From contig NBIV01000149.1 of the NCBI GenBank assembly GCA_003194525.1, positions 124,001 to 188,000 on the forward strand: a stretch of 64,000 nucleotides of DNA, written 5' to 3'. This document shows, piece after piece, positions 1 to 12,295 of this stretch. Numbering within the stretch: the first letter of the stretch is position 1; the number at the start of each line of letters is the position of its first letter. The notes beneath the pieces are model-generated. The model saw only the letters and a program-made list of their open reading frames with translations. It was not told where the DNA came from and searched no databases. The stretch is from Gracilariopsis chorda (taxonomy: Eukaryota > Rhodophyta > Florideophyceae > Gracilariales > Gracilariaceae). Both the position numbers and the translations under genes were made by a program.

Positions 1-22
1 GAATTCGGGCGAGACCATCGCT

Positions 23-1259
23 GTGGCGCAGACCGCGTTGACGCGCTTGGCATACCAACGGCAGAGCCCGGCTCCATTTGATGTACCCGTCCCGCCGGAG
101 TTTGGCTTCGAAGTTAGCCACTTCCGCACTCGCGGGGAGATTGGGTACGGCGAGAACATGTTCCGCCTCGAGACACTCGCTTGGAGGAATTTCCCCGTAG
201 CGCGGCAAGAAGCCCTTTGTCGGGAGCGACCGATTATTCGGGCGGAGTTCAGGTATCTTCCCCGGCAATACCGATCCAACTTTCTCCAAAACGTCGTCCG
301 CTATGAGCGGCGTTGGCGATCCCAATTCGGGTATTTCATCCCGTATCAGAACGCGGGGATAGAGCGGATTGCGCCAACTCACCGACTAGGTCGGTATGTA
401 GCACTCCCCGAGTGGTGGCGCTTCCATGAAGCCTGCCGGGGGTGCTACATAGAACTCCCACCGGTACTTACGTACCTCGGTTCGCTGCTCATGCAGGATC
501 CCCGGTCGGGGTTGTGGTCCGTAGTGGTTACGGAGTGGGCGGCCCGCACTGCGGGTTATATCCTCAACGAGGCATACGACCAGTATCGTCTCTGGTTCCT
601 CCCACCGCGTGTGCGGGCAGCGATCCGCAACTTGGATCTTCGCATCCCCCTTGGGGGCCAGGCCAACAATGAAGAGGTCCTCCATTACTTGGGTACATCG
701 TCAGCGTTAGCTGGAGTGAGGTCCCGCTGGAGCAAAGCGGTCGTCTGGATGGCGGCAGCGGTAACACCCCGGTGGTCCGGGACTCGGTAGAAACACCGCC
801 CTTGCGGGGGATTTTTTCTACTTCGACCCCTGGGAGTTCCGGGAAATTTCCTCCGAGGAGGCGCACGAGCTTAGCGATGCGCCCTGGCATGTGCCAGAAG
901 ACCACCCGGTGGGGTAAGTCGATTCCGACGACTACTACCGCGCATACGGCGGGAATGACCCACTGGTGGATAACGAACCGGAAGAACCCGGGGAGATGGA
1001 CGTAGAGGAAACCAGCGCTAGCGCAGAAGCTTCCCCAGAGGGGATACCTCCGCCCGAGCCGGGTGCTGACCATTCGGCGGCAAGTGCCGGACCTTCTATC
1101 CCCAGCGGGGTGACGGCGAATGAAAACGAGATCATCGCACGTTTTCTCTGGGGTGCCAGTCTAAGCACTGCCGAGGTATCCGGGGATATCACCGCCATGG
1201 CGGACGCGTTGGCTTACCGCCTTGCGGGTGGTTACGCCCCGGACGATGGGTGTAAGTGA
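23..1259 (+). other. E1 antisense ORF region, unknown protein
   Basis: This open region lies downstream of the E1 chromodomain but reads on the strand opposite to gag-pol. I do not recognise a family. The main part (23-790) is rich in aromatic and arginine residues, with no signal peptide or membrane segment, so it does not look like an envelope protein. The following part, up to 1259, is acidic and proline/serine-rich. Short motifs recur in the same order in the antisense ORF of element E3 (LPPRVRAAIRNL here and LPRPLIRLIREL there; VPEDHP here and VPDDYP there), which suggests a retained, distantly related accessory gene. It is an element fossil with about one or two breaks. The start codon may lie left of the window. 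Confidence 0.6.
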
Positions 1260-1449
1260 AACCTCTAGTGTAGTTCCCTGGTTCTATTTTCCTGGCATCA
1301 CCAGCTAGTGTAGTATAGTGTTGTGGGGAGCTAGCTGCTCCCCTGGATAAACTTTCCTGTTTAGAACGGTGATTTTCGTTTTAGTTCCCCGTCTTCGACG
1401 GACATTGCCTTGTTATCCTTTCCTATCGCCCTCCGCTCGCGCGGCAACG

Positions 1450-3948
1450 TTACCCAACTTGGGCATTTACCAGCGTGGCTGGAGCTGCAGTTCCCGTTTG
1501 ACGGTGGTATTGCATGACCTGCGACCGTGGGAGGTGTTTGATTGGCTCCCACGTATCCCCACTGGGGTCATATCCGTACCAGCGGACGCGGTATTGTAGA
1601 ATACCATTCTGGTCCGAGGTGTGTCCGACAAGTCGATCTACTACGAATTCTCGTTCGTAGACCTGCCGGCCGTGCCGGGTGGTGGCTGTACTCCCTTGTG
1701 GGGGTTTCCCGCGGTGCGGTATAACGTCCCTTAGCAGGGTGTTCGGCGATAACTCCGTGGTTGCCGTGCGCTGTGGTAGTGGCCACTGCTCGTGAGGGAG
1801 GATATACCTCAAGAGGGTGTTTGGAGTCATGGTTTTCACCGCCAAGTCCTTCCCCATTGGAGCAGGGTCGTTTCCGTTTTCCCAGTATTGCGGGCGAACC
1901 GCCAGTTGGCGGGGGAATTGGGCTCTGCCTTCGTGGCTGAGCTCACGAACCGCGAGTTTGCGGGAAGACGACCGCTCCTGCGGAATCGGCGTTTCCACGA
2001 TTCCCTGGGGGGTCCCGTGCGACACGGTGATTGGATGGCAAACCGCCTCCCTGCCAGGCGCACGAGCGCTCTGCACCATAAGTTCCGGCGATGCTGTAAT
2101 GTCCCCGGCTACTGACGAGTGGCCTGGGGCTAACTCCGGTACACCGGTATTTTCGTCAAAATTCACCTTCGGGGGGTGCCAAGCAGGTGCCGATGACACC
2201 CTTTTCAGGGGCTTGGCCGCTAAATACGGTGCCCCGTCTCCACGCGGGGGAGCGGCGTCCGGTATGACCGGTTTCGAGCGTGCGATGGCGCGCGCTTTTT
2301 CTGAGTTCCTCGGTTCTTCCCCGCAGCGTTGCGGGAGTTGGCGCAAGTTATTCTCCGGTACGGGGGCTTCGATTCCGTTGACGACGGGAGGCGTTTCCGG
2401 CGCTTGTGCACCAGTGTTCCGTATTTTACGTGTTTCCCGTTATGACGGCGATATCATTCCTCGAAAACGAGTGTTCTCCTTCCCCTCCTTAGACGGAGCG
2501 GCGGGATAAGGGATAACATTCCCCGCCTGGCGGGTGTAAATTCGCGCCAGGGGGGCGGGCGTGATAGTGGCGGGCGCTGAGAGGCCCGAATTACCCGGCT
2601 GAGCCGGTGAGACCGACAGGGTCGGTAGGTCTGAGAGTCCCCGGCTGGGGTGTGGTAGTACCGTAGGCCTAGTATTACCAGATGATTCCGGTATTGCAGA
2701 GTCGTTAGAAACGGGGTTGCCTGGATCCAGGACTACCTCTGACGAGGGAGGAGGGGCAAGGACAATACGATCACGTGAAATCCGTTCGTGCGTGTCGCCC
2801 ATCTCTACCACGACAGTGTCGGTGTTTACAGAGATGACCTTGAATGGTCCATCCGCAAGAGGTGAGAGTTTATTGCGCTTCTCCAGTTCCGGGTTATAGT
2901 ACTCCTTCCTGATGAAGACGTAGTTATTCGCCCGAATTGGGGACGGTTTTCCTCGCAAGCGAACATCAAAATCCCGCTTGTAAGCGGCTTGGGCCCGTGC
3001 CATAGACTTCCGCGCAGCGGGGACCAGCTTCGAAAGCCATTGCTTCCATTACTGCCGGTAGATACCCACTGATGGGAAATTGTCCAAGGTAGCTTGGAGT
3101 TCCAGTGCCACAGGCGGGGGTGTTCTAGATAGAACCAACTCGAATGGCGAAACTCCGGTAGTCCGGTGTATCTGCGTGTTGTAGGCGTAGGTTACCGCAT
3201 CAGCGTACATGTCCCAGTTCTTTGGGTGGTCTGCAATGTAGGAACGTAACGCCGCAAGTAACGTCCGGTTAAACCGTTCAACTTGCCCATTAAACTGGGG
3301 GTGGTAGGTAGTCGTGAACAAGTTCTTGACATCCAGGATGCGAAAAACATCCTGGAAGAACTTGCTCACGAACTGTTTCCCGTTATCAGAGAGCACCTCC
3401 ACAGGGGGACCGTAGACGAAAATCCAGTGCGTCACCAGAGCCTGGGCCACCGTGAGAGCGGGTATCCTCCGAAGAGGGACAGTCCGTACCAGCTTAGAAA
3501 AGCGGTCGGTAATGACAAGTAGAAATTTGTTTCCACGTTTCGTGGTGAGTAGTGGTCCGAAAATATCGATCGCGATAAACTCGAGCGGCGCCTTTGCGGG
3601 GAATAGTTTCATCTTCTTTGCATTTTCGCGGAGCTTGAAACGATTCTTCGCGCATTCGCTACAAAACCGCACGGTTACGTAGGAATCCACCGCCATGGCG
3701 GGCCAATAGAAATCCTTTCGCAGGGCTGGGTAGAGTTTTCTCCCACCTGGGTGACCTCCAATGGGGGCGTAGTGTGATAGATGTAACACCTGCGATTGCA
3801 GGGAATGTGGTACCACAATCTGTGGGCGGGCTTCGACCTTCCGGACGAGGTAGCCCTTGTCGTCCACCCCGAAAGGGAGATCTTCACCACCGTTAAGACG
3901 GGCACGAATCCTCGTGCAGAAGGGGTCACCGAACTGTTCTCGGATCAT
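1450..3948 (-). pseudogene. E1 integrase, Pro/Ser-rich tail and chromodomain
   Basis: The 5' part (3948-3049) encodes a Gypsy integrase: a zinc-binding H2C2 region with FCSECAKNR, a catalytic core with IAIDIFGPL and VLSDNGKQF, and the closing E in GQVERFNRTL. A Pro/Ser-rich linker follows. The last part (about 1450-1700) is a chromodomain with the aromatic-cage-like pattern YRVRWYGYDPSGDTWEP, the mark of chromoviruses, which in the family tethers integrase to modified chromatin. The stretch is broken a few times. The neighbour upstream is the RT-RNase H part of the same polyprotein. Confidence 0.9.
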
Positions 3949-4002
3949 CTCTTCCGGTGAAACCGGTACAAAACTTTCCAGTAACCGGTTCTCAGATTCA
4001 TC

Positions 4003-6873
4003 TCATGATGCGAGTAGGTCGTCAAAGTCAGCATCCTCGTCCCAGTTTTCTGGCCCAGCCTCGATGGCACATTCCGGATCATCCGGGTCTATGGCCATGA
4101 AACATGGGACTTCATCATCCTCCGTTGGGAGTGCTTCCCCACCTGTGGGTAACGGCGACAGAGCGTCAGCTTGGGTGTTCTGCGCGCCCTTTTTATAAAT
4201 GACTTGAAAGTCATATTCCGCAAGGCGGAGGCTCCAGCGCATGAGGCGTCCCGATGGGTCGGAGATATTCATTAACCACCTCAGTGAGGAATGATCCGTG
4301 TACACCGTGAAGTGAACTCCCATAAGGTAGGGGCGCAGAGTGGTCATCGCCCATACGACGGCAAGGCACTCCTTCTCCGATACGGAGTAGTTCCGCTCAT
4401 GAACATTGAGCGAGCGCGACCAATACCCAATTGGGTGTCGTTCCCCCTCGGGGGTGGTTTGAAAAAGAGCACACCCGACTTGGTAGTCGCTCGAGTCCGT
4501 ATCTACGGAGTATGGCAACCCAAGTTTTGGGAGATGTAGGATTGGTGCTGATGTGACAGCCTCCTTCAAGGAGTTAAAGGCTTCCGATTGCTCGGGCGTA
4601 AATGTTCCCAGTTTTGGGGGGTTCCCCTTTCGCAACAACGCGTTCAGGGGCGCTGCAGTATCCGAAAAGTTCGGGATAAACCGTCGATAGACGTTGACCA
4701 GCCCCAGAAAGGAGCGCAGTTCCGTTTGAGTACGGGGCTCTTTCGCCTCAAAGAGGGATTTGACTCGAGCTTTCTCGATAGCTAACCGTCCAGGACGGAT
4801 AATGTGACCCAGATACTTCACATTGTCTGTGAAAAACTCGCATTTCCTCAACTTGAGGGTAACTCCCGAATCGCGGAGTACAGTCAGCACGTCTCGGACG
4901 TGAGTGAGATGGTCGTCCAACGAGTTGGAGAAGATGATAATATCATCAAGGTAGACCAGACAACTCCGCCATTTAAAGCGGTTAAGTAGAATATCTACTG
5001 CACGCTGAAAGGTGGCGGGGGCGTTGGTTAACCCAAATTGCATCCGCTTGAAGTGGTACGTTCCTGCGTGGCAGGTGAATGCGGTTTTGTCGCAATCCTC
5101 CTGTCTGACAGGTACTTGCCAATATCCCCAATTGGCATCGTGAGCCGTGAAAACGGTGGCGTCTCCGAGGGAGTCAATACACTCGTCCATACGAGGGATA
5201 GGGTACGTGTCCCTAACAGTCACGGAATTGAGCCGGCGGTAGTCGACACAGAATCTCCAAGTTCCGTCTGGCTTCAAAGCCAGTACAACTGGGGACGCCC
5301 AGGGTGATTCGGCAGGCTCAATCACACCTGCGCGCAGCATCTTGTCCACTTGGGACTGCTCCTCTTCCGGAGCTTTCGGACCTGCGCTGTAAGGGAGTTG
5401 CGCAACCGGTCGCCCACCGGGGATTAGATCAACTCGGTGTTCCGTTGCAATAATCTCGCCAAGCGAGCCATCCCACATAGTGGTGAATTCCCGTAACATA
5501 TTACGGAGTTTGTCACGGTGCGATTCTGGCACATGGCTGAAGTCCAGCGCTTCAAGTGCCTTATCCGGATCAATCCGGTCGTTGCTCGATGGAGCATTGT
5601 CCTGTGGAACAGGTATGGTTCGCGATTCCGAGTTACTCGGTATGTTCGACGCTGAAGTAGCGGTTTCCTCCCCCTCCTTAGACTTGACGTCTTCGGACGG
5701 TGGGGCGAAGTCCTCAGAAGAGGTGGTAACTCCGAGTACATCGGCGGCTGTCATCTTCGTTGGCAGCATTCCCATAGGATGGGGGGTTACAATCCCAACT
5801 ACTTGGTGTTTTACAAGATACTGGGCGTGCTTGCCAAGGTTGGCCACCAATATCCAAAAAGGGACATCCGGGGAAATAAAAACAATTCCATTAGCCAGCG
5901 CCAGCTGGGATTTCTCGTAAAACGAGGCAAGGGGTTGGATGACCCGAAGACCGTGTTGACGGGAATTCACCTGCACCCAGGTTTGGGACTCAGGCGGTAT
6001 AGAAACCGAGACAGCGACGCAGAGCTTGGTGGACTCGCGGGACGCGGGCGGTGGTTCTTGCGCAGCAGGGAGCGGAACTTGTTTCCGAGAGGACCGCTTT
6101 AGCGGGCGGCGAACAATCGGAATTGACGATACGTCGTCAAGTTCTACACGCCTGAGGTGGGGCCTGATTGCGTTGACAAATCTGTCGCAGTAATCACATC
6201 CCAGTATGACTTGTGCTGCCATTGAATGGCAAACGATGAAGTCCAACTTCACCACAGAGGTACCAAGTCTCACGACGAGGTCCACTGTGCCCACCGTTTG
6301 TAACGGATTGTTGTTCCCATCCGAAATGTCGGGGACCGCGTCAGAGCGGAAACGAGACCGCACAAGCGAGGGTAACAATGATTCCACATTAAAATTGGGG
6401 CCTGCACCTGTATCCAGGACGGTGAGAAACCTCACCATAAACTGGGGATCAAGGCTAAGGTCGGTATAGACCTTGTAATTGCGCTTGGCCAAGACCAAGC
6501 CTCTACCGGGAATCTGGGGATTTCTACTCCGTATAAACGGGCGATGCAACACACCGAGGTGCGCAAAGTCCGCGTCAGCGGTGTCTTTCCTCGAGAAGAC
6601 TTTCACCGGGGAGTGAGGCGAAGACGCCTCGGGCGCCAACAGCCGCTTGTCTGAGGACGCCTCTCCCAAAGGGGAGACTTCCTCAGTTAGTTTCCGCCTT
6701 CGGCAATGGGTTGGTTTCCTCGATAACGAGTGCTTCATCCCGTTGACGGGGGTTTCTATCCGCATAAGCGGGGGCTGCAACGGATTGTTGCGCGATCTCC
6801 CGAATCGGCGTGTATGAAGCTTCCCGCGCACGCGGTGTCTGTTGTAGGGCATGGGAAAAGTCTGTTTTAGCAC
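4003..6873 (-). pseudogene. E1 protease-reverse transcriptase-RNase H
   Basis: This is one long open stretch of about 950 codons. In order it shows a retropepsin-like protease with LDTGAG, a reverse transcriptase with the catalytic YLDDIII box and the preceding FCVDYRRLN region, and RNase H with VDTDSSDYQVGCALFQ and YTDHSSLRWLM. It overlaps the end of gag in another frame, as is usual in Gypsy elements that use programmed frameshifting between gag and pol. The part is nearly whole. In the live family it cleaves the polyprotein and copies the genomic RNA into DNA inside virus-like particles. Confidence 0.93.
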
Positions 6874-8827
6874 TGAGGTAGGAAGCCGTTGGGACGGAAC
6901 GTTTCTCCTTTGGAGTGAGGGCCTCGTAGTTTGCCACCACCTTGGCCATATCCTTCAGTGAGCAGATACACTGAGGCGAGGTATGGCCATGGGCATAACA
7001 AAGGTGGCAAATGAGAGACAAAACCGCGACACGCGGATTATTATTCCGAGTATCAGAGAAGCGAACCGCAGGGCGGGTGTCAGTCCATCCAGGCCGTTGA
7101 TAACGGGATTGACCGTATGAAAACGGGAGTCGTTGGGGTTGGACCCGACCGTTACCACCGTATAGAACGGGATCTTCTGTTCCCATATCACGGGTGATCT
7201 CCGTCGTTGACGGTAAATCGGTGATTGGAATCGACACACCATCCCCCTGCACTAAATGCACGTTATCAAATACCCGTCTAGGGTTCCTATCCGCAGTGAG
7301 CGGGAGCGATGAGGAGTCGCTCTCCATCATCAACGCTTTGGCGGATTTAGACCGATTGTTCGGAGTTCTTGCACGAAGTGCCTCCCCTTCCGCTCGAGCG
7401 TGTTGGACCAGCTCGAGATAGGTGATCCTCCGCTTATCCTCCCGATAACCGGTAGTTAAACTCCGGATTGCCGGGTCAAGACCATCGATGAACATGGTAC
7501 AGCGCTCTCCAGTGGAATATACGTTACCACAGCTGTGGAAAGCCCTGTTAAGGTGCACCGAGTACTCGGTTTCGGTCTCGGTCTCTCCAGCACGGCAGCG
7601 TGTATCTTGCAAAGCGAGGATAGCCTGCTGAATAGTGGTGTTTGTGGCGTAGGAACGCAGTAGATACTGCACTGCTTCTGGCCAGCAAGTAACTCCTCCC
7701 TCGGAGGCGCAGGAAAATCCTCTCACAGAGTTGTATTGGTCTTCCGTCACTCCCCGTAAGAAATACGGTAAAGCCAAGTAGGCTTGTCCCTCATTCATAC
7801 CGAGGATATTGGCCTCCGCTACAAAGCGGGATAGAAAATCCAGTACTAGGACCGGGTCCTCTCCAGTAAAATACTGGATGCGGAGCGAGAGCTGCATTCG
7901 CTTAATGCATTCTCGCACCTTTCCCGTACCACCGGGCGTACGTCCAAGTGACGAATCTTCGAGCCGGTGGTACCGGTATGATAACAACTTCCGGTAATCT
8001 GGGTTTGTCGGCTTCAACTCCCGGAGACTGGGGTGTCTTCTCCCCTTCTGTCGGGTTCGGATCACACATTCAGTGGCCGATGACCGCTTCGAGTGGGAGG
8101 AGTAGCCTCGTTTCTCGTCTTCCGAGTCGGAGTCCGAGGAGCTCGAGCTAACCGAATGGTTTCGGGATGAGTCTGACGATGTCGAAGAATCAGAGTTCGA
8201 ATATTCTTGGTGGTGTTTCCGTCGATGACGGCGTTTCTTCTTCCCAGCAAGCTGGTCGTTGTGCGATGCCTCGTTAACTGGATCATCCGGGGATGGTTTG
8301 TCCATGAGGGCGAACTGCTCCAGCGTCTCCAGGCGGGCACCAATCCGATCAAATCGGGCTTTAACTCCTTCGATGAAGGTGGCGGGTTGCCCCAAACTCT
8401 CCAACACGGAGTTGAAATCAGACCGTAAAATACAGAGGTCGTCGGCAACCTCTTTCACAGGGGTTGCCATAACCACCTCTTGGAGAGTTTTCAATTCCTC
8501 TACAAGGGTGTCGTGGGCGGTCCACAGGGCGCGGACCTGGGAATCCAGGGATGTCCCCTGGGGGGTGTTGTCGACCGTTCCACGAGAGTTTGATACCGCG
8601 ACAGCTGAAGTCGATGCATCATTCCCCTGCGGGGGTAAAAAAGAGGGCAAAAGAGTGTTCCGGGGTTTCCGCGGTTGGTTTGAATTTATCGAAGAGGGTC
8701 CACCAGCGAAGCTGGAGCAGGTCCGCTTCGGAATGCAGGATACAAACCGAACTTCGGGGACTTCTCCACCATCGTGGGAACGACTGCGGGTGACCGCACG
8801 CTCCGCATTGGAGGGTTGCCTCGACAT
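6683..8827 (-). CDS. E1 gag, open throughout
   Basis: This is a 714-codon open gag. The N-terminal third is basic and serine-rich, with a coiled region and a long Ser/Asp/Glu tract (for example HSVSSSSSDSDSEDEKRG). The middle holds the retrotransposon capsid domain (region around MQLSLRIQYFTGEDPVLVL). Near the end a CCHC zinc knuckle is visible as CHLCYAHGHTSPQC, which binds the element RNA in this family. I chose the ATG at 8827 because it directly follows the leader and the same start is present in E2. No break is visible in this part. Confidence 0.9.
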   Translation of the reverse strand: MSRQPSNAERAVTRSRSHDGGEVPEVRFVSCIPKRTCSSFAGGPSSINSNQPRKPRNTLLPSFLPPQGNDASTSAVAVSNSRGTVDNTPQGTSLDSQVRALWTAHDTLVEELKTLQEVVMATPVKEVADDLCILRSDFNSVLESLGQPATFIEGVKARFDRIGARLETLEQFALMDKPSPDDPVNEASHNDQLAGKKKRRHRRKHHQEYSNSDSSTSSDSSRNHSVSSSSSDSDSEDEKRGYSSHSKRSSATECVIRTRQKGRRHPSLRELKPTNPDYRKLLSYRYHRLEDSSLGRTPGGTGKVRECIKRMQLSLRIQYFTGEDPVLVLDFLSRFVAEANILGMNEGQAYLALPYFLRGVTEDQYNSVRGFSCASEGGVTCWPEAVQYLLRSYATNTTIQQAILALQDTRCRAGETETETEYSVHLNRAFHSCGNVYSTGERCTMFIDGLDPAIRSLTTGYREDKRRITYLELVQHARAEGEALRARTPNNRSKSAKALMMESDSSSLPLTADRNPRRVFDNVHLVQGDGVSIPITDLPSTTEITRDMGTEDPVLYGGNGRVQPQRLPFSYGQSRYQRPGWTDTRPAVRFSDTRNNNPRVAVLSLICHLCYAHGHTSPQCICSLKDMAKVVANYEALTPKEKRSVPTASYLSAKTDFSHALQQTPRAREASYTPIREIAQQSVAAPAYADRNPRQRDEALVIEETNPLPKAETN

Positions 8828-9758
8828 GAGGAGCTATCATCACGACGGAAACGATTCCGGAACTTCCGGGAAGTGGAAAACAAACCTCGAAAGAGGGAAA
8901 ACAAACACCGATTCTAGGTCGGGGGACCACTTTGTGGTGCAATACCCCAGAAGGGGAAAAACACCGAAAGACGTTCGGGATCTTCCTCTCACGAGGTGAA
9001 CCCAGTTGGGTAGAGCCCTCCCAGGGGTGTCACGGCGAAGCCAGTGTGTAAGACCAGGGACACCTGTCGCGACTTGCGCAGGGAGGTGAAGGCGAAGAAT
9101 TGGTATCCGCGTGAGCGGAGTGTGATCCTCAGTAGAGGTATGTTTCCACGTAAGTGGGGGTGTGTGGACGGATGCGCACACGAAGGCCGCGGGTAGTGGG
9201 AGGTGCTACCCTAAAAAGGGGAAAAAGGAAGGGCGGAGAGGAGGAAGAGAGGACGAATTGAGTCACGAGAGCGACGGGGGCGAACGGTGATGCCCGTAAA
9301 AATATCCCTGTACAGGGCGAAACACCAATGCAATTGGAATAATATGACTCCCAGTGATGGGTCCCTTTAGATGTGCAAGGGGGTTAGATGTCCCGTTTTT
9401 CACGGCGTTTCCCTCCAAGGAGGAGTAGAGCACGCGCGCACGCAGTAACAACTAGCGCCAATTTCCCAGGTTGGGGTATCTTGTTGGGGAAGGTTTATTG
9501 GTGCGACGGCAGTGCGCCGTCGCACTAAGTACTAGCTTCCCAGACATGGGTGTGAAAACAATAAATAAAACTAACTAAAATATTCCACATTCCGTGGCAA
9601 CATCCACTACTGTGGCCAACCGCCAATTGACCCAAAACCGTGTCCCACGTGTCCATATCCACCATTGTGGGGCGTAGTTCATATACAAACTACACAACTG
9701 ATAATATTGGGAAAGCATTCAAGTACCAAGAATCCCTCCATGAGGGCGTTGCACTTCA
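8828..9758 (-). repeat. E1 5' LTR and untranslated leader
   Basis: This non-coding stretch upstream of gag matches E2 positions 34417-35346. It carries a perfect 10-bp hairpin (9501-9525) and many shorter palindromes. I cannot place the LTR/leader border or a primer-binding site, because neither copy shows its 3' LTR inside the window. Confidence 0.6.
9501..9525. repeat. Perfect 10-bp hairpin in E1 leader
   Basis: Arms GTGCGACGGC and GCCGTCGCAC enclose a 5-nt loop. The same stem is present in E2 at 34650-34674. It could be a packaging, dimerisation or transcript-end structure of the element RNA; this is inference. Confidence 0.85.
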
Positions 9759-11199
9759 CATAAAAGCGTACAAAGAACAGCGGAACATTACCAGCGGTAG
9801 ACAAGAACAATGGTGACAACAGATGTGGGACCAAAACCTTAGGTCTAATACGTGGCTTGGAGCAAACTAATACGCCTTCTGATCTCGTAAGAGAACGAGG
9901 CAGCCCAGTCACGCACGATGTGCAGGGGACCAAGCTGCACGGGTATGGACGGAAATTGGAGTGTAGTAGTGTTGGAGACAAGGATAAGCAGAAAGCTCTA
10001 AGAGAAGGTGTGGGAGAAGTAGTCGTGCCCAAGTTGGCTTGGAGGCCACCGATCTCAGGTGTTTACAGACAATTGTTCTATTTGCATACCATCTAGTTCT
10101 GTATACTGGATCTAAGCACCAACTCATAATAACCTGTCATAGGAAACATCCTTTCCATAACAGACAAACTTTGCAAAAGGTATTATACCTCTTAGGGTAT
10201 GTTTTTTCTAGATAATATCTGACGAGAGCCTCGAATAATTCTAAAAACATTGTTTTAGCCACCTCACCATGTCTAGACCAGACGAAACCTCCATTACTCG
10301 AGATCTCTCAGACGATTTCAGCTTGTGTGGCCATTCGGTCAGTACTGTTACTTTGTAGAGATGAAAGCAGAAGAAGAAGAAACGCCGTCGCTGCCATCTC
10401 CTTGAAACACACAACGGGCATCGAAAACCGTCCCGAATAGTGTTGAGGGCTTTTGATTTTTTCTGCTTTATTCGTCCACCTAGAGGACATGTTCCGGAGA
10501 ATGAGTTAAAGGTGAAAGACATGGGTAAAATCCTGAATGATCTCATATCCTAATGGACAAGTTGTATGTGAGTGAGCTGCTGGACGGGGCGGTTATTGCT
10601 TTAAACAGCCATTTTTTACAAACCCCCACTAGCATTCATTATCTTATTTATAGTATAGACAAGCACTTACATAAGTAAATACTCCTGATTTTCCTTGAGA
10701 AGCCTGATTTATCTTCGCTTCTCTGGAAAAGGCGCGGTGGAGATACTAATAGGCTTGGGGCAGTTGAGATGGAAGCATGGTGGTTTCAGGGTGGTGCGTG
10801 CAGTAGAAATGGCGGCGTGTGGCTAAACTGACTACAGCTGTTGTTGTTGGTACGATTGATGAGGCAGAGTGTAATTGGGTGACGGCATGCTGCAGCAGCT
10901 GGAGCGTCAAGCAGTGCAAGAGCAGCGCGGCGGAGGTGCCATGTGGCGGGGGGCGCCTAGGGCAGGGACTGTTGACGTTGGAGGTGAGCCTGGACCTGGG
11001 TCTCGGGCGCGGTGGAGGCCGACGGGAGCGGAAATGGCGAGAGGGGGTGGGTCTTTAAAATGATATCGAATCCAATATGGGCTCTACCTCCTTCCCGCAT
11101 TTCTCACTTAGGGCAACAGAGTGGGGGGATGCCTGACACTGTCGTTTGAACGGAGCGGGTGTCGTCCTCGTGCAGTATCTTGTACAATCAAGAGAGTAA
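9759..11199. other. No recognisable gene
   Basis: Only short, low-quality open frames are seen. A 29-codon frame starts at 10269 with a fair codon pattern but has no recognisable product. The stretch 10740-11060 is G-rich on the plus strand. I see no RNA gene. Confidence 0.4.
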
Positions 11200-11601
11200 C
11201 GGGGCGAAAGGGGTGTCAGCGAGTGCCTAGAAAGGCAGGCTACGGACTATTTGGGGCGCAAGCGTCTCTTCGCTTGCGACAAGAAGCTCTTCCCTAACGA
11301 AAAAATTCTTAAACCCAAAACTACTGTGCTGCCCTTCGAAGTGAAGGAGCTGCATAAGTAACAGTATATTAATTGCAGATATGCGCGCAGCGCCGGCGGT
11401 GAGCGCCAGTGTGAGCGGTGCAAATTCACCTCAAAACAGTACTATCGACAAATGAGGGCCGTTCTAAACAAGCCTGCTCGGACGTCTGATCGCCCAATCG
11501 TTTCTGCTGACTGGTCAGTTCCCGAGTTTCTTGAAATGGGCCTGCTTAACCCTGTTCTGCCCCTGCTCGACCAAACTGTAATGGAGTTACCTGACCCATG
11601 A
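11200..11601 (+). CDS. Unrecognised Cys-containing coding fragment, possible 21-nt intron
   Basis: The frame 11200-11357 reads like real protein (basic, with KRLFACDKKLFPNEKILKPK). A stop follows at once, but removal of 11358-11378, a 21-nt segment that starts GT and ends AG, joins it in frame to a second good stretch ending at the stop at 11599-11601. That second stretch contains CERC and a hydrophobic, Leu-rich end. Either this is an ultra-short intron or the fragment is a decayed gene. No ATG is evident upstream in frame, so a 5' exon may be missing. I do not recognise the family. It might be part of an old transposon. Confidence 0.35.
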
Positions 11602-11776
11602 CCTTATTTGACCACTTGGCGTGCTCCAACTGCACAAGTTCGAAAATTTGGACCGCTGTGTTTTGCTTAAGTCCGCTTGACATCAGCCTTGCAGCGCAAC
11701 TCACGCTCCCCTTGCACCCCCTTGCAATATAGGTAACCAGCGGAAAGCGCGCCTTGCCAATTTTCATCACAGCACC

Positions 11777-12004
11777 ATGTCCGACTTGATTCAACCATTA
11801 CCTCTGCGTCGCAGCCCTCGCAAACATCCGTCCTCCGCAGTTCTACAAAACTCTGTCCCGCAAAATAGCATACAATGGAGCCCATCCGGTCTTAAACAAA
11901 CCACTACCTCACAGGTAATCCAAAACAACCACAAAGAAACTCCGTTCCCAGCATTTTCAAAATCTACACGACTACAACGATTTTACTCATATCTCACATC
12001 ATAA
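11777..12004 (+). CDS. Small basic ORF upstream of the SANT-like gene
   Basis: This 75-codon frame starts with ATG and begins MSDLIQPLPLRRSPRK, then continues Ser/Gln/Asn-rich. The LRRSPR start is of the kind seen at the N-termini of nuclear proteins (inference). It lies about 290 nt upstream of the SANT-like ORF on the same strand and could be its first exon, but I cannot fix splice sites. It may equally be chance. Confidence 0.25.
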   Translation: MSDLIQPLPLRRSPRKHPSSAVLQNSVPQNSIQWSPSGLKQTTTSQVIQNNHKETPFPAFSKSTRLQRFYSYLTS

Positions 12005-12295
12005 AGCACGCAGACTTTGCGAGGTTTCAACAAAGGATGGAGGCTCAAGTGTAGCCACAAGAACAAGACAGAACTAATTGCGCGCTTGCTTCCCTTTTTA
12101 CTAACTGAAAGCTTCAAAGAAAGGACTTCGCAGCATTGGATCTCGAAAAGTGAGGCCGCCCAGGCATTTCTTTCATAGGAAATGCAGCAATTGCGTGAGA
12201 TCAGGAGTAAAACCAGCTGCCATCAGTTCCATAAGTGCTAGATGTAGTGCCGGAGAGATGCAGTGCCGGAGAGAGAGCGGAAAGTAGTAAAGGAA

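Larger units (their letters stand above)
1..9758 (-). mobile_element. Ty3/Gypsy chromovirus E1, left-truncated by window
   Basis: On the minus strand the order is leader, gag, protease-reverse transcriptase-RNase H, integrase and chromodomain, which is the Ty3/Gypsy order with the chromovirus mark. A long ORF lies downstream of pol on the opposite strand. The 5' end near 9758 is placed where similarity to sister copy E2 begins, at a TG-starting sequence that I take as the LTR start. The 3' LTR must lie left of base 1, so LTR divergence cannot be used for dating. By eye E1 and E2 match at roughly nine bases in ten. The copy is broken a handful of times but gag is open throughout, so it looks fairly young. 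The DNA is unusually rich in short perfect palindromes. Confidence 0.93.

Noticed and set aside
10241-10546. 101-codon minus-strand frame
   Set aside because: Poly-Phe and Arg runs from simple sequence, no homology recognised and no neighbouring coding signal.
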